Source of the DNA: Mycolicibacterium celeriflavum
GTDB lineage: Bacteria; Actinomycetota; Actinomycetes; Mycobacteriales; Mycobacteriaceae
Direction: 5' to 3'
Length of the DNA stretch: 64,000 nt
NCBI RefSeq assembly: GCF_010731795.1
Contig: NZ_AP022591.1
Coordinates: forward strand, 1,116,001-1,180,000
In this document: positions 1 through 10,396 of the stretch, piece by piece
Layout of the letters: every line of letters starts with the position of its first letter
Numbering within the stretch: the stretch's first letter is position 1
Notes under the pieces: generated by a model
The model's input: only the letters and a program-made list of their open reading frames with translations
Told to the model about the DNA's origin: nothing
Database searches by the model: none
Program-made: the position numbers and the translations under genes

Positions 1-381
1 CGCCAGCGACGAGAGCTTGAACAGGTTGCGCAGCCCGGTCGCGTTCTCGGCGACCATCGTCATGTGGGTGTAGGCGCCGCTGCCGGAGACGTCGTCGCCC
101 TTCTGGCCCGGGTCTCCCCACAGGACGCGCTTGGTATCGAATCGAGAACCGGGAGCGATATACGCTTCCACGCCGATGATCGGCTTGATCCCGACCTCGG
201 TGGCGCAGTTGTAGAACTCGCTGGCGCCGAACATGTTTCCGTGGTCGGTCATGCCGATCGCGGGCATCTGCAGGCGCTGAGCCTCGGCGAGCATCGGCTT
301 GACCTTCGCAGCACCGTCCAGCATCGAGTACTCGGTGTGGTTATGCAGGTGCACGAACGACCGCGAATCCGAAGGGCTCAT
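1..381 (-). CDS. dnaE1: DNA polymerase III alpha subunit, N-terminal part (cut by window edge)
   Basis: This is the first 127 codons of the replicative DNA polymerase alpha subunit; the rest lies beyond the window. The protein begins [19 protein letters not shown]. The HLHNHTEYS segment followed by MTDHGNM is the metal-binding start of the PHP domain, which in mycobacterial DnaE1 carries the proofreading exonuclease. The segment also contains [11 protein letters not shown], typical of the family. The ATG at 381 is the natural start because the PHP domain begins almost at once; no strong Shine-Dalgarno precedes it. It is transcribed away from the neighbours to its right, on the same strand as the small protein at 457-663. 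The family assignment is very secure. Confidence 0.96.
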   Translation of the reverse strand, partial: MSPSDSRSFVHLHNHTEYSMLDGAAKVKPMLAEAQRLQMPAIGMTDHGNMFGASEFYNCATEVGIKPIIGVEAYIAPGSRFDTKRVLWGDPGQKGDDVSGSGAYTHMTMVAENATGLRNLFKLSSLA

Positions 382-456
382 AGGGAGGCCAGTCTATGAC
401 CGCGTCCCGACAGTCCTCGGCGTGTCGGGATGCGTGTCTTCACCGGTGCTGCGCGG

Positions 457-663
457 CTACAAGGACTTCGGCAGGTCGGGTGCCTCGACCGCTCTTCGCC
501 GGGGGATGCGCGCACCGAACGGACGGGCGTTCTCGATGCGGGACCGCACGCGTCCGAGGCCTCGCCTGGCCGTCGTAGACGTCGGCAGCTGCCAGCCGAG
601 TTGGGTGAGGACGCCCACCGTGACGAGGCCCGCAACCATGACCGCGAACCACAAGCCAACCAT
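457..663 (-). CDS. Small hypothetical membrane protein (68 aa)
   Basis: I do not recognise this protein. It starts with ATG at 663, preceded by a GAGG-type ribosome site. The first 25 residues form a hydrophobic segment (MVGLWFAVMVAGLVTVGVL) that looks like one membrane span or an uncleaved signal anchor. The remaining ~40 residues are strongly basic (RRGLGRVRSR, RIPRRR) and would lie in the cytoplasm by the positive-inside rule. It sits 75 bases upstream of dnaE1 on the same strand. Several other frames are open here, as usual in high-GC DNA; this one was chosen for its hydrophobic start and ribosome site. Whether it is expressed is uncertain. Confidence 0.5.
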   Translation of the reverse strand: MVGLWFAVMVAGLVTVGVLTQLGWQLPTSTTARRGLGRVRSRIENARPFGARIPRRRAVEAPDLPKSL

Positions 664-710
664 GCCTCAACGCTATTGCCCGGACCCCGGAGGAGGAATC
701 CGGTGTTTCC

Positions 711-1400
711 CTATACCGCGAGGCGGTTCGCCGACACGGGGACCGGAACCGGCGACTGCTGGAGCAAACCTCGACAGAACAGGCTGTTCAGTTGCCTGCC
801 AATTGCGGAAATGCCGCCGGAACCGTCGAGGTAGCCGCCGAACAGCGTGACTCCCCAGAACGTTGCCGACAGCATGTTCGCCACCGCCGGACCGTCCACA
901 TCCTCACCGAGTTCACCCCGGCCCATGGCATCGCCGACCATCCACGTGAAGAAACCCGTCACCGCATCGGCGACCGGCGCGCAACTGCTGCGCAACCCGG
1001 GATGGCGGTGCTGTTCCAGCCGCGAGGTGATGAGGAACTGCATCATCGAACCGTGCGGGCAGTCCAGTGCACGTGCAGCGGCTGTGAAAGCGGTCAGCTG
1101 TTTCGTCAGTGTTCCCTCGAGCTTCGCGGCTTCGATGGCCGCCGAGACAACCGAGTACGCCTCGCGGTGGAGGCTGTCGTAGATCTCTTGCTTGGTGGTG
1201 AAGTAATAGTGCATGGTCGGCCGGCTGATCCCGGCGCTCAGCGCGATCGCCTGAAACGTCGCCGCTTCGTAACCGCGCTCGTTGATCACCGCGCGGGCCG
1301 CCCGCAGGATGGCTTTCCGTGTCACCGCCGAGTCGGAGCCCACCGGGCGTCCTCGACCGCGCCCGGTCAGCGGAGACTGCGTGATGCCAACCACGAGCAA
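711..1400 (-). CDS. TetR/AcrR-family transcriptional regulator
   Basis: A one-domain repressor of about 229 residues. The N-terminal helix-turn-helix is clear: a helix beginning AILRAARAVINERG, then ATFQAIALSAGISRPTMHYY, then FTTKQEIYDSL, the usual TetR arrangement at residues ~28-75. The C-terminal ligand domain contains CPHGSMMQFL and SRLEQHRHPGLR and is not diagnostic. The longest frame starts with TTG at 1400; GTG codons a few residues later are equally possible, because the first ~20 residues (RGRGRP) are a flexible tail. It lies 62 bases downstream of the RarD-like gene on the same strand. Target and ligand are unknown. Confidence 0.85.
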   Translation of the reverse strand: MLVVGITQSPLTGRGRGRPVGSDSAVTRKAILRAARAVINERGYEAATFQAIALSAGISRPTMHYYFTTKQEIYDSLHREAYSVVSAAIEAAKLEGTLTKQLTAFTAAARALDCPHGSMMQFLITSRLEQHRHPGLRSSCAPVADAVTGFFTWMVGDAMGRGELGEDVDGPAVANMLSATFWGVTLFGGYLDGSGGISAIGRQLNSLFCRGLLQQSPVPVPVSANRLAV

Positions 1401-1462
1401 ACGCTAGGACATTGCTAACACCCGGTCAACCGCTGATTGTCCTTCACTCCGCAAAGAGTGCG

Positions 1463-2365
1463 TCACGGATAGGACGGCTCGGCGGGCCGCCGATCCGCAC
1501 GGGCCCGTCGAATAGCGTCGACACTGAACACCAGCAGCGCAAGCCAGATCAACGCGAAGCCGAGCCAGCGTGCGGGCGGCATCGGCTCACGGCCGATGAG
1601 CACACCCCATGTCAGTTGCATAACCGGCGTCAGATAGAACAGCAGGCCCAGCGTCACCAACGGCAGTCGCTGCGCGGCGGCGGCGAACAACAGCAGCGGC
1701 ACCGCCGTCAGCACACCGGAGAGGATCATCAACACGACGTGGCCGCCGCCGTGTTCGGTGAACGTCCCGTATCCGGTGATCTGCAGCACGACGATGTACG
1801 CCGCCGCGAAGGGAGTGGCCAACCCGGCTTCCAAGCCGACGCTGACCCGCGGATCGGTCGTCACCACCTTCTTCACCGCGCCGTACAGGCCGAAGGAGAA
1901 CGCCAACCCGAGCCCGATGTAGGGCGGCGCGCCGACCTCCACCGTCAACACCACCACCCCGAGCACCGCGGTGACCAACGCGCAGAACTGGGCGCGGTTC
2001 AGCCGCTCCCCGAAGACGACGAGCCCAAGCGCGACGGTCACCAGCGGGTTGATGAAGTACCCGAGCGCCGCGTCCACCACGTGCCCGTTGTTGACGGCAT
2101 AGACGTAGATACCCCAGTTGATCGAGATCAGCGCCGAAGCGGCGGTGAGCAACACCCAGGTGCGGCCGGTGATCTCCTTGAGGTCCCCGATTCTGCGGAC
2201 GACCGCGACGACGACAACCATCAGCAGGAAGTTCCACACGATCCGGTGCGCCAGCACCTCGACGGCGGACGCGGGCTTCAGCAGCGGGAAGAATGCGGGG
2301 AACGTGCCCCAGCACACGTAGGCGCCGACGCCGAACAGCAATCCGGGGCTGCGCGCGCCGCTCAC
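1463..2365 (-). CDS. rarD: RarD/EamA-family permease (DMT superfamily)
   Basis: An inner-membrane protein of about 300 residues with around ten hydrophobic helices, belonging to the RarD branch of the drug/metabolite transporter superfamily. Diagnostic segments are [18 protein letters not shown] near the start, [31 protein letters not shown] and [13 protein letters not shown]. Family members are often annotated as chloramphenicol resistance permeases, but the substrate is not established. The start chosen is the GTG at 2365, which overlaps the rluD-like stop in a GTGA (translational coupling). The longer frame extending to 2485 would run into the synthase gene and has a coding-shadow look (R/P-rich). 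Confidence 0.88.
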   Translation of the reverse strand: MSGARSPGLLFGVGAYVCWGTFPAFFPLLKPASAVEVLAHRIVWNFLLMVVVVAVVRRIGDLKEITGRTWVLLTAASALISINWGIYVYAVNNGHVVDAALGYFINPLVTVALGLVVFGERLNRAQFCALVTAVLGVVVLTVEVGAPPYIGLGLAFSFGLYGAVKKVVTTDPRVSVGLEAGLATPFAAAYIVVLQITGYGTFTEHGGGHVVLMILSGVLTAVPLLLFAAAAQRLPLVTLGLLFYLTPVMQLTWGVLIGREPMPPARWLGFALIWLALLVFSVDAIRRARADRRPAEPSYP

Positions 2366-3291
2366 AGTTCGTGGTTGCGCAGGACGTCGAGGGCGTGTTG
2401 CAGATCGGCCGGATACGGGCTGGTGATCTCCACGCGTCGCCCGTCGGCGGGGTGCACGAATGCCAGTGACCGCGCGTGCAGCCATTGCCGCTGCAGCCCG
2501 AGCCGCTTCGCCAGCGTGGGGTCGGCGCCGTAGGTGAGGTCACCGACGCAGGGATGGTGCAGGGCGGCGAAATGCACCCGGATCTGGTGTGTGCGACCGG
2601 TTTCCAGCTCGATGTCGAGCAGGCTGGCGGCGCGGTGCGCCTCCAGGGTGTCGTAGTGGGTGGTGCTGTGCCTGCCGTTCTCGGTGACCGCGAATTTCCA
2701 GTCGTGCCCGCGGTGACGCCCGATGGGTGCGTCGATCGTCCCGCTCGACGGATCCGGATGTCCTTGCACCAAAGCGTGATAGCGCTTGTCGACGGTGCGC
2801 TGCTTGAACGCCCTCTTGAGCACCGTGTAGGCGCGCTCGGAGAGCGCCACGACCATGACACCCGACGTGCCGACGTCGAGGCGATGCACGATGCCCTGGC
2901 GTTCGTGAATACCCGAGGTGCTGATCCGGAAGCCTGCCGCGGCCAGGCCGCCCAGCACTGTCGGGCCGTGCCAACCGACCGTGGCGTGCGCGGCGACGCC
3001 GGGCGGCTTGTCTACGGCGACGATGTCGTCGTCGGAGTAGAGGATCGCCATGCCCTCGATCTCGACCGGCGTGTTCTCCACGGGCGCAGGCGCTTCCGGT
3101 AGCCGCACCTGGAGCCACGCGCCCGCGGTGAGCTTGTCGGACTTGCCTGCGGGGGCGCCGTCGATGTCGACGCCGCCCTCTTCGGCCAGCGCGGCGGCCG
3201 CGGTCCGTGACAGCCCGAGCAACCGCGCGATGCCCGCGTCGACCCGCATCCCCGCCAGCCCCTCCGGGACCGGAAGCGACTTATCGGCCAT
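2362..3291 (-). CDS. rluD: RluA/RluD-family 23S rRNA pseudouridine synthase
   Basis: This enzyme isomerises specific uridines in ribosomal RNA to pseudouridine. Residues ~10-70 form an S4 RNA-binding domain ([20 protein letters not shown]). The catalytic domain has [12 protein letters not shown] at ~92-101 and the family signature HRLDVGTSG at 136-144, with Asp139 as the catalytic residue. [16 protein letters not shown] completes the RluA-type core. At 309 residues it is of normal length. It begins immediately after the lspA stop and overlaps the next gene by 4 bases, so lspA, this gene and the permease look like one transcript. The M. tuberculosis counterpart is Rv1540. RluD rather than RluC specificity is not shown by sequence alone. 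Confidence 0.92.
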   Translation of the reverse strand: MADKSLPVPEGLAGMRVDAGIARLLGLSRTAAAALAEEGGVDIDGAPAGKSDKLTAGAWLQVRLPEAPAPVENTPVEIEGMAILYSDDDIVAVDKPPGVAAHATVGWHGPTVLGGLAAAGFRISTSGIHERQGIVHRLDVGTSGVMVVALSERAYTVLKRAFKQRTVDKRYHALVQGHPDPSSGTIDAPIGRHRGHDWKFAVTENGRHSTTHYDTLEAHRAASLLDIELETGRTHQIRVHFAALHHPCVGDLTYGADPTLAKRLGLQRQWLHARSLAFVHPADGRRVEITSPYPADLQHALDVLRNHEL

Positions 3292-3846
3292 CTACTCGTC
3301 CCCGTCGCCCGGCCGGCGCCGCCCGACGGTATCGAAGTCGAAGCCGAACAGCGACAGCGCGACCAGCAGGATCGCGCCGCCAACCACACAAGGATCGGCG
3401 ACGTTGAACACCGGCCACCAGCCGATCGACAGGAAGTCGACGACGTGGCCCTGCAGCGGACCCGGTGATCGGAAGAACCGGTCGACCAGGTTGCCGAGCG
3501 CGCCGCCGAGGATCATGCCCAGCCCGACCGCCCACCACGGTGACACCAGGCGACGGCCCATCCAGAAGATTCCGATGACCACGCCGGTGGCGATCAGCGT
3601 GAGCACCCAGGTGTAGCCGGTGGCCATCGAGAACGCCGCACCCGAGTTGCGCACCAGGGTCCAGGTCACCGTGTCGCCGATGATCGACACCGGCTGGCCG
3701 GGGGTGAGCAGCTTGACCGCGAGGACCTTGGTGACGATGTCGGTGACCAGCACCGCCCCAGCGATACCGAGCAGCAGCCGGAGCCGGCGCCTCGGCGGCA
3801 CGGTCTCATCGGTCGTCGGTTCGGCCACTCCCGGGTCGTCAGTCAC
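3292..3846 (-). CDS. lspA: Lipoprotein signal peptidase (signal peptidase II)
   Basis: An inner-membrane aspartyl protease that removes the signal peptide from diacylated prolipoproteins. From the GTG at 3846 the protein has 184 residues with four hydrophobic helices. Family motifs are intact: VRNSGAAFS (Asn67), GNLVDRFF with catalytic Asp122, and [17 protein letters not shown] with catalytic Asp151. The GTG is preceded by GGGGAG at suitable spacing, and the longer frame running to 4122 would overlap the divergent ansA, so the shorter start is preferred. The N-terminal ~20 residues are acidic and variable, as in other mycobacteria. It leads the rluD-rarD run and diverges from ansA. Confidence 0.95.
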   Translation of the reverse strand: MTDDPGVAEPTTDETVPPRRRLRLLLGIAGAVLVTDIVTKVLAVKLLTPGQPVSIIGDTVTWTLVRNSGAAFSMATGYTWVLTLIATGVVIGIFWMGRRLVSPWWAVGLGMILGGALGNLVDRFFRSPGPLQGHVVDFLSIGWWPVFNVADPCVVGGAILLVALSLFGFDFDTVGRRRPGDGDE

Positions 3847-3888
3847 CTCCCCATCATCCCAAAGCGGGAATGCGGGAGAATTCCCGCC

Positions 3889-4818
3889 ATGGGTCGCATC
3901 GTCGTCGTCACCACCGGCGGCACGATCGCCACGAATGCGGGCTCTGACGGCGTCAAACGTCCGACCCTTAGCGGCGCCGACCTGACGTCTGGACTGGAGG
4001 TCGACGTTGTGGACGCGATGGCGATCGACAGCTCGCAACTGATCCCCGCCGACTGGGACCGCATCGGCGCAGCGATCTCCGAGATCGCCGCGACAGACGT
4101 CTACGGGGTCGTCGTCACGCACGGTACCGACTCCATGGAGGAGACCGCACTCTGGCTGGAACTGACCTACAGCGGCACCGTCCCGGTGGTGCTCACCGGA
4201 GCCCTGCGCAGCGCCGACGCGCCTGACGCCGACGGCCCCGCCACACTGCGTGAGGCGGTGACGGTCGCGGCAAGTCCGGCGGCACGCGACCTCGGGGTGG
4301 TGGTCAGCTTCGCGGGGGTGGTCTGGCAGCCGCTAGGCCTGCAGAAGGTCGCGACGGCCGATCTGCGCGGGTTCGCGGGGACGGCGATCGGCGCCGTGTC
4401 GGACGCCGGGTTCGTCGCGCATGCGGCGAAGGTCCGGCCATACTTCGGCTCGCTGTCGGCGTCCGAAGCGCCACGGGTGGACATCGTCGCCGCGTATCCG
4501 GGCGCCGACGCCGCCGCGATGGACGCCTGCGCGGGCGCGGGCGCGCGCGGGATCGTGTTGGAGGCGCTGGGCGCGGGCAATGCGGGGATGGCGGTGATCG
4601 AGGGGGTGCGGCGACTCTGCCGCGCCGGGATCGCGGTTGCGGTGTGCACCCGGGTGCCAGGAGGGCGGGTCAGCCCCGCCTACGGGCCGGGCCACGAGTT
4701 GGTGGCCGCGGGCGCAGTGCCGGTGCCGCGGTTACGGCCCGCCCAGGCCCGCGTGCTGCTGATGGCGGCCTTGGCGAGCGGCTCACCCGTGGGCGAGGTC
4801 ATGGCCCGCTGGGGTTGA
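3889..4818 (+). CDS. ansA: L-asparaginase
   Basis: Hydrolyses asparagine to aspartate and ammonia. The protein (309 residues, normal for a type I/II asparaginase) starts with [15 protein letters not shown], the first catalytic signature holding the nucleophilic threonine (Thr12). The second signature is [11 protein letters not shown] at 77-87, with the Thr/Asp pair of the active site. The C-terminal part ([22 protein letters not shown]-like TRVPGGRV) matches the mycobacterial AnsA family. No signal peptide is seen, so a cytoplasmic location is likely. It is divergent from lspA with a 42-base gap. M. tuberculosis AnsA contributes to nitrogen assimilation and acid resistance; that role here is inferred. 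Confidence 0.95.
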   Translation: MGRIVVVTTGGTIATNAGSDGVKRPTLSGADLTSGLEVDVVDAMAIDSSQLIPADWDRIGAAISEIAATDVYGVVVTHGTDSMEETALWLELTYSGTVPVVLTGALRSADAPDADGPATLREAVTVAASPAARDLGVVVSFAGVVWQPLGLQKVATADLRGFAGTAIGAVSDAGFVAHAAKVRPYFGSLSASEAPRVDIVAAYPGADAAAMDACAGAGARGIVLEALGAGNAGMAVIEGVRRLCRAGIAVAVCTRVPGGRVSPAYGPGHELVAAGAVPVPRLRPAQARVLLMAALASGSPVGEVMARWG

Positions 4819-4839
4819 CGCGCGTGACAGCGTGGACGT

Positions 4840-5322
4840 ATGCAGTTTGGGAACATGATCCGCCGAGGCGCCACGACGATCGGGGCGTTGTCACTGATCC
4901 TCGCGACGGGGACGGTGGCCCGAGCCGAACCGCCGCCCGGCCCGGATGCCATCGACGCCTACCCGATCGCCGACGGCTACTACCGGCCCAGCCCACCGCC
5001 CAACTACCACGTGTTCTTCCGCACCCCCGACGGTCTGTTCTGTGGCATCGGGCCCAACGGCGGTCCGATCGGTTGCGACGGGGTGCCCCTGGACGCCCCG
5101 GCCGGAACCAATCAGACGTTTCTGACCAGCGGCGGCCCCGCCGAGTACCGGCATTCCGCCGCGCCGACTTTCACGCGCGAGGGCGTCGACGTGCTGCCTG
5201 CCGGCTACCGGCTGGAGAATTGGGGGGCGAGTTGCGGTGTCGGACATCAGGGCACGGTGACCTGCAAGACGTACGGCGGTCACGGATTCACGATCTCCAG
5301 CGTCTACGGGGTGCTCTGGTAG
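4840..5322 (+). CDS. Conserved mycobacterial secreted protein of unknown function
   Basis: The protein (160 residues) has an N-terminal signal peptide: a short basic stretch (MIRRG), a hydrophobic core ([10 protein letters not shown]) and an AxA-type cleavage site at VARAEPP. The mature part is rich in proline and glycine and has four cysteines in two local pairs ([13 protein letters not shown] and [12 protein letters not shown]), suggesting two disulfides in the cell envelope or medium. I do not recognise a catalytic motif. It starts 21 bases after ansA; an alternative ATG lies 15 bases downstream at 4855, directly before the signal peptide. Its last 19 bases overlap the 3' end of dinX on the other strand. 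Confidence 0.8.
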   Translation: MQFGNMIRRGATTIGALSLILATGTVARAEPPPGPDAIDAYPIADGYYRPSPPPNYHVFFRTPDGLFCGIGPNGGPIGCDGVPLDAPAGTNQTFLTSGGPAEYRHSAAPTFTREGVDVLPAGYRLENWGASCGVGHQGTVTCKTYGGHGFTISSVYGVLW

Positions 5323-6671
5323 CGCGCCAACTCGGCGACGTAATCCGGCCAGTCGAGGGAGTCGACGGGATTTGCGCGGTCGATGCCGGGCGTGTCGTCG
5401 GGAAACGTACGCGCCTGACCCGGGCCGCTGCTGCGGGTCTCGAACCGGACCGTCATCACCCCGTGCCCGGCCCCCTGGATCCAGCCGTGCCCGAAGTCCG
5501 GATGGGTGACGTCGTCGCCGATGCGCCAGGCGGGAGCCGTCGCGGTCAGGTCCGTGACGGTCGGAGGCAGCCCGGTGTGCGTGACGTCGTCGGAGGCCAT
5601 CAGCTCCAGATCCGGGAACAACGACTCCTGGCGGACGTCGGAGAGTCCCGAAAAGCCAACGCCCAGAAGGCGAATCGGCCCCACTTCGACGGGGTCGAGC
5701 AGCAGCCGTCGCGCGGTGGCGATCAGGGTGGCCGCGTCGGCGGTGGCATACGGCAGGGTCGCCGACCGGGTGAGGATGTTCATATCGGACTTCCTCATCT
5801 TCACGGTGACGGTGCGGGCGCCGCGGCCGTCCTTCTCCAGTCGCCGGTGGGCGTGCTCGCCGATCGGTCCCATCGCTTCACGCAGCTGGTCGAGGGTGGT
5901 CAGGTCCTCGGGGAACGTCGACTCCGCACTGATCTGTTTGGCGGGCGCGTTCTCGGCGACCGGCCGGTCGTCGATGCCCCGGGCCAGCCGGTGCAGTGCC
6001 GGTCCGACGCTGCCGCCGAGGATGTCGGCGGCCTCGGCCTCGCTCAGCGCGGCGAAGGCGCCGATGGTCTCGATGCCGAGCCGGTGCAGCTTCTCCCCAG
6101 CGACCGGCCCGATGCCCCACAGCCGCCGCACCGGCAGGCCGTCGAGCAGGGTGCGTTCCTCATCGCGGCCCACGACCCGCATGCCGTCGGGCTTCGCCAG
6201 CCCTGAGGCGATCTTGGCGAGCTGTTTCCCCGAGCCCGCCCCGACGGACGCGACGAGCCCGGTCTGCTCCAGCACGCGGGACCGCAGGATTCGGCAGAAG
6301 TCCTCGACGGCGGTCGCCGAGGCGCCCGCGAGTTCGGGGGGCTCGCCGAAGGCCTCGTCGTAGGAAAGCTGCTCGAGCACCGGCACCGTCTCGCGGACCG
6401 TTTCGAACACGCGTCGGCTGGCGACGCCGTATACGACCCCGCGCGGCGGAAGCACCACGGCCGCGGCTCCGACCAGCCTGCGGGCCTGGTGCATGGGCAT
6501 CGCCGACCTGGCGCCGTACACCCGGGACTCGTAGCTGGCGCCCGCGACCACGCCGCGGCCGCCGAGCCCGCCGACCAGGACCGGGCGACCGCGCAGCGTC
6601 GGACGGGTGAGCTGCTCGACCGACGCGAAGAACGCGTCCATGTCGAGGTGCAGCACCCAACGAGTGTTCAC
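5304..6671 (-). CDS. dinX: Y-family DNA polymerase IV (DinB/DinX)
   Basis: A translesion DNA polymerase of 455 residues. The palm domain begins [16 protein letters not shown], with the first catalytic aspartate at residue 10; QLSYDEAF carries Asp105/Glu106. Helix-hairpin-helix segments ([21 protein letters not shown]) and the little-finger region ([17 protein letters not shown]) follow. [10 protein letters not shown] near residues 347-356 contains QESLF, a good match to the beta-clamp binding motif, consistent with reported clamp binding by M. tuberculosis DinX (Rv1537). About 100 residues follow it, ending in a DUF-like [16 protein letters not shown] segment often seen as a C-terminal module in actinobacteria. 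The GTG at 6671 is chosen because the fold starts there. Confidence 0.94.
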   Translation of the reverse strand: MNTRWVLHLDMDAFFASVEQLTRPTLRGRPVLVGGLGGRGVVAGASYESRVYGARSAMPMHQARRLVGAAAVVLPPRGVVYGVASRRVFETVRETVPVLEQLSYDEAFGEPPELAGASATAVEDFCRILRSRVLEQTGLVASVGAGSGKQLAKIASGLAKPDGMRVVGRDEERTLLDGLPVRRLWGIGPVAGEKLHRLGIETIGAFAALSEAEAADILGGSVGPALHRLARGIDDRPVAENAPAKQISAESTFPEDLTTLDQLREAMGPIGEHAHRRLEKDGRGARTVTVKMRKSDMNILTRSATLPYATADAATLIATARRLLLDPVEVGPIRLLGVGFSGLSDVRQESLFPDLELMASDDVTHTGLPPTVTDLTATAPAWRIGDDVTHPDFGHGWIQGAGHGVMTVRFETRSSGPGQARTFPDDTPGIDRANPVDSLDWPDYVAELARYQSTP

Positions 6672-6704
6672 AGCTGCCGATGCTAGGACGCTAGCCTGAC
6701 CTGC

Positions 6705-6944
6705 ATGGCAGACCCGAGCGCCGGACCTCTCGACGTCCCGATCCGGGATACCTCGATCCGGCTCGGTCAGTTCCTCAAGTTGGCCGGCCTCATCGATTCC
6801 GGTGCCGACGCCAAGTCGGTGATCGCCGACGGGCTGGTCACCGTCAACGGCGAGGTCGAACACCGACGAGGCAGGCAGCTTCATCCCGCCGATGTCGTGG
6901 TGTTGGCCGGTCGTGCGGCGCGGGTGACACTATTTGGCGGCTAG
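6705..6944 (+). CDS. Small S4-domain RNA-binding protein (YaaA/RlbA-like)
   Basis: A 79-residue protein made almost wholly of an S4 RNA-binding fold: [20 protein letters not shown], then [21 protein letters not shown] and a final beta strand. This matches the stand-alone S4 family (YaaA/YbcJ/RlbA), thought to act in ribosome or RNA metabolism; the target is unknown. It diverges from dinX across a short gap and converges on ileS. Its TAG stop and the ileS stop on the other strand share one CTAG at 6941-6944. Confidence 0.85.
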   Translation: MADPSAGPLDVPIRDTSIRLGQFLKLAGLIDSGADAKSVIADGLVTVNGEVEHRRGRQLHPADVVVLAGRAARVTLFGG

Positions 6945-9900
6945 GTGGTGCGGTGGTCGACCCGCCGCAGACGGAACGGATACCCGCGGCCGACCGAGCC
7001 GGTCATCCACTCTCCGTCCCGGGTTCCCAAGCGCAGGTTCGAGTCGCGGTCGATCCTGAAGTGGACCGCGAGGAGCTCATTGGAGATGAGGTCTGCCAAC
7101 TCGTCGCGCCAACCCGCAGGATAGTCGGGCACAGCGAGCTCGAGCTCGATGCGATCTCCGATGTCGAGGCCGAAGCGCCGCCGGGCTTCTTGGAACTCCC
7201 GGATCAGGTCGCGCGCCCACCCCTCAGCCTCCAACTCCTCGGTCACAGTGCCGTCGAGCACCACGAGGCCGGCCCCGTCGGGCAACGCCGCCGTCCATTC
7301 GGGATCGGCGGCCACCAGCCGCGAGCTGTACTCCTCGGGTTGCAGCACGGCGGGGCCCGCGGTCAGTGTGCCGTCGGTGTTGACGACAGCCTCGCCCGAC
7401 TTGACGGCCTTGATCGCGGCCTGCACGTCCTTGCCGAGGCGCGGGCCCGCCACCTTGGCGTTGACGGTCAACTCGAAGCGTCCGAAGGCGGCGATGTCGT
7501 CGGTCAGCTCGACCGCCCTGACGTTGAGCTCGTCGGCGATCAGGTCACGGTACGGGTCGAGCCGCAGCGGGCTGTCCACTGCCACAGTGAGTTTCGGCAG
7601 CGGCAGCCGCACCCGCAGCTTCTTGGCCTTGCGCAGCGACGAGCCCGTCGACGCGACCTCGCGCACCAGGTCCATGTCGGCCACCAGTCGGGCGTCCTTC
7701 GGCAGCAGGCCGGCCTCGGGCCAGTCGGTCAGATGCACCGACCGCTCCCCCGTCACGCCGCGCCAGATCACCTCAGTGATCAACGGCAACAGCGGAGCGG
7801 CCAGCCTGCCGGTCACCTCCAGCACGGTGTGCAACGTGTCGATCGCGTCGGGATCCTCCTCCCAGAACCGCGAACGCGACCGTCGCACATACCAATTCGT
7901 CAACGCCTCGGTGAACTGCCGAAGCTGGTCGCACGCTCCGGAGATGTCACACACGTCGAGTGACGCGGTCAGGTCGTCGCGCAGCACGGCCAGCTTGGCC
8001 AAGATGTAGCGATCCAGCACATGCTTCGAGTCCGTGCGCCAGGTGCCCTTCTTCGGCGCGTACAGCGCCAGGAACGTGTAGGCGTTCCACAGCGGCAGCA
8101 GCACCTGGCGGACACCATCGCGGATGCCCTGTTCGGTGACGATCAGGTTGCCGCCGCGCAGGATCGGCGAGGCCATCAGGAACCACCGCATCGCGTCGGA
8201 GCCGTCGCGGTCGAACACCTCCGTCACGTCGGGATAGTTGCGCAGCGACTTGCTCATCTTCTGCCCGTCGTTGCCGAGCACGATCCCGTGCGCCACACAG
8301 GTTTTGAAGGCCGGCTTGTCGAACAGCGCGGTGGCCAAGATGTGCAGCGTGTAGAACCAGCCGCGGGTCTGGCCGATGTACTCGACGATGAAATCGCCCG
8401 GGAAGTGCGAGTCGAACCACTTCTGGTTCTCGAACGGGTAGTGCACCTGCGCGTACGGCATCGAGCCCGAATCGAACCAGACGTCGAAGATGTCCTCGAT
8501 GCGGCGCATCGTCGACTTCCCGGTCGGGTCGTCGGGGTTGGGCCGGGTGAGTTCGTCGATGTAGGGCCGGTGCAGATCGGTGGGCCGCACCCCGAAGTCG
8601 CGCTCCAGCTCGTCGAGGCTGCCGTATACATCGACTCTCGGATATGCCGGGTCATCGGACTTCCACACCGGAATCGGCGTGCCCCAGTAGCGATTTCGTG
8701 AGATCGACCAGTCGCGGGCGCCGGCCAGCCACTTGCCGAACTGTCCGTCCTTGACGTGTTCCGGATACCAGGTGATCTGTTGGTTCAACTCGACCATGCG
8801 GTCGCGAAATTCGGTGACCTTGATGAACCACGACGACACCGCGCGGTAGATCAGCGGATTGCGGCACCGCCAGCAGTGCGGATAGGAGTGTTCGTAGGTT
8901 TCGTGGCGCAGCAGCACCGCGCCGTTTGCGGCCGCGGGACCGGCGCCGTTCTTCAGGTCCCGGATGATCTGCGGGTTGGCGTCGAACACCTGCTGGCCGG
9001 CGTAATCCGGCACGGTTGCGTCGAATCGACCCCTCGAGTCGACCGGCGTGACGGCTTCGATGCCCGCGGCCCGGGCGGTGAGCATGTCGTCCTCGCCGTA
9101 GGCGGGCGACATGTGCACGATGCCGGTGCCGTCCTCGGTGCTGACGAAGTCGGCGGGCAGCACGCGAAAAGAGTTCAGGGCGTCGGAGAAATACGGGAAC
9201 GGCGGAAGGTACCGCGTATCGAGCAATTCCCGTCCGGAGTAGGTGCCGAGCACCTCCGGCTCCTCGCCGAGTTCGCGCGCGTAGGCGGGCATCCGGGCCT
9301 CGGCGAGCACATAGCGCCGCCCGTCAGGTGCCTGGACCTGCACGTAGGTGACGTCGGGATTGACCGCGACCGCCTGGTTGGACGGCAGCGTCCACGGGGT
9401 CGTCGTCCAGATCAGCAGGTACGCACCCGCCAGGGGGCCGCCGTCGATCTTGAAGCCCACGGTGATCGCGGGGTCCTGCCTGCTCTGGTAGACGTCGTCG
9501 TCCATCCGCAGCTCATGGCTGGACAGCGGGGTCTCGTCGTTCCAGCAATACGGCAGCACGCGGTTGCCCTCATATGCCAGGCCCTTGTCCCACAACTGCT
9601 TGAAAGCCCAGATCACCGATTCCATGAAGTCGGGCTCGAGCGTCTTGTAGTCGTTGTCGAAGTCCACCCAGCGCGCCTGCCGGGTCACGTAGGCGCGCCA
9701 TTCGTTGGTGTATCTGAGCACCGAGGCGCGGCAGGCGTTGTTGAACTTCTCGATGCCCATCTCCTCGATCTGCGCCTTGTCGGTGATGCCGAGTTGGCGC
9801 TGGACCTCGAGTTCGGCGGGCAGGCCGTGGGTGTCCCAGCCGAACCGGCGCTCCACCTTGTAACCACGCATGGTGCGGTACCGCGGCACGATGTCCTTGA

Positions 9901-10099
9901 CATAGCCGGTGAGTAGGTGCCCGTAGTGAGGCAGCCCGTTGGCGAACGGCGGACCGTCGTAGAAGACGTACTCCGGGGCATCGTCGCGACGCGCGATGCT
10001 GGCATGGAAGGTGTCGTCGGCGTCCCAGTACTGCAAGACCTCGACTTCGAGCGCGGGGAAGTTGGGCGCGCCGGCCGCCGGCCTCGGGTAAGCGGTCAC
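6941..10099 (-). CDS. ileS: Isoleucyl-tRNA synthetase
   Basis: Charges tRNA-Ile with isoleucine. From GTG at 10099 it has 1,052 residues. The class I signatures are present: PHYGH (HIGH motif) at 57-61 and [13 protein letters not shown] at about residue 612. The [12 protein letters not shown] segment and overall length resemble the eukaryote-like type (IleS2) found in actinobacteria, which in other bacteria is associated with low mupirocin sensitivity; that property is only inference here. The CP1 editing domain lies between the motifs. A Shine-Dalgarno (AGGGAG) sits 9 bases before the GTG and is predicted to be sequestered by a T-box leader. Its stop codon overlaps that of the S4 protein. 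Confidence 0.97.
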   Translation of the reverse strand: MTAYPRPAAGAPNFPALEVEVLQYWDADDTFHASIARRDDAPEYVFYDGPPFANGLPHYGHLLTGYVKDIVPRYRTMRGYKVERRFGWDTHGLPAELEVQRQLGITDKAQIEEMGIEKFNNACRASVLRYTNEWRAYVTRQARWVDFDNDYKTLEPDFMESVIWAFKQLWDKGLAYEGNRVLPYCWNDETPLSSHELRMDDDVYQSRQDPAITVGFKIDGGPLAGAYLLIWTTTPWTLPSNQAVAVNPDVTYVQVQAPDGRRYVLAEARMPAYARELGEEPEVLGTYSGRELLDTRYLPPFPYFSDALNSFRVLPADFVSTEDGTGIVHMSPAYGEDDMLTARAAGIEAVTPVDSRGRFDATVPDYAGQQVFDANPQIIRDLKNGAGPAAANGAVLLRHETYEHSYPHCWRCRNPLIYRAVSSWFIKVTEFRDRMVELNQQITWYPEHVKDGQFGKWLAGARDWSISRNRYWGTPIPVWKSDDPAYPRVDVYGSLDELERDFGVRPTDLHRPYIDELTRPNPDDPTGKSTMRRIEDIFDVWFDSGSMPYAQVHYPFENQKWFDSHFPGDFIVEYIGQTRGWFYTLHILATALFDKPAFKTCVAHGIVLGNDGQKMSKSLRNYPDVTEVFDRDGSDAMRWFLMASPILRGGNLIVTEQGIRDGVRQVLLPLWNAYTFLALYAPKKGTWRTDSKHVLDRYILAKLAVLRDDLTASLDVCDISGACDQLRQFTEALTNWYVRRSRSRFWEEDPDAIDTLHTVLEVTGRLAAPLLPLITEVIWRGVTGERSVHLTDWPEAGLLPKDARLVADMDLVREVASTGSSLRKAKKLRVRLPLPKLTVAVDSPLRLDPYRDLIADELNVRAVELTDDIAAFGRFELTVNAKVAGPRLGKDVQAAIKAVKSGEAVVNTDGTLTAGPAVLQPEEYSSRLVAADPEWTAALPDGAGLVVLDGTVTEELEAEGWARDLIREFQEARRRFGLDIGDRIELELAVPDYPAGWRDELADLISNELLAVHFRIDRDSNLRLGTRDGEWMTGSVGRGYPFRLRRVDHRTT

Positions 10100-10360
10100 T
10101 GATGGTCTCCCTGTGCCAAATTGAGGCCTCCGCCTCGGAAGCCAATTCTCAGGCACGGGGACGACGTCGCGCTGCTGCGCGGGCGCCGCGGTACCACCCC
10201 GCTTGCGCACGCCATCACGGGGACGACGTGCGCCGCTCTACTGCGGGCGATGACGGGCCCACCCGTTCGGGTCTACTGAGCATCGACGGGTCAGGTCGAG
10301 CGGTTCTTCCGAAGGCTCCCCGGTGATTGCCGGATCGGTGCCGTTGAGACCGATCGTACC
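10100..10360 (-). promoter_or_regulatory. ileS T-box riboswitch (translational type)
   Basis: The ileS leader contains GGGGTGGTACCGCG (minus strand, 10200-10187), a near-perfect T-box sequence whose TGG pairs with the uncharged tRNA acceptor end. Downstream, GUC-CCC-GUGCC (10166-10150) can pair with GGCAC-GGG-GAC (10117-10105), which covers the ileS Shine-Dalgarno; the inner part (GGCUUCC with GGAGGCC, AAUU with AAUU) extends the hairpin. No U-run terminator is present, so control of translation rather than termination is inferred, as known for actinobacterial ileS T-boxes. A short CCGG-CAAUCA-CCGG hairpin at 10333-10320 exposes AUC, a candidate isoleucine specifier in an ultrashort stem I. 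The 5' boundary is uncertain. Confidence 0.88.
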
Positions 10361-10396
10361 GAGGGCTGCAAATAACGGCGCCGACGGCGGGTTGCG

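Noticed and set aside
4644..6206. 520-residue plus-strand frame across ansA, the secreted protein and dinX
   Set aside because: Crosses three real genes in the wrong frame; low-complexity arginine/proline composition.
10100..10200. Transcription terminator in the ileS leader
   Set aside because: The downstream hairpin lacks a U-run and includes the ribosome site, so a translational sequestrator fits better.
10353..10358. TACGAT as -10 of an ileS promoter
   Set aside because: A start from it would cut off the 5' hairpin of the T-box leader and there is no matching -35, so it was not called.
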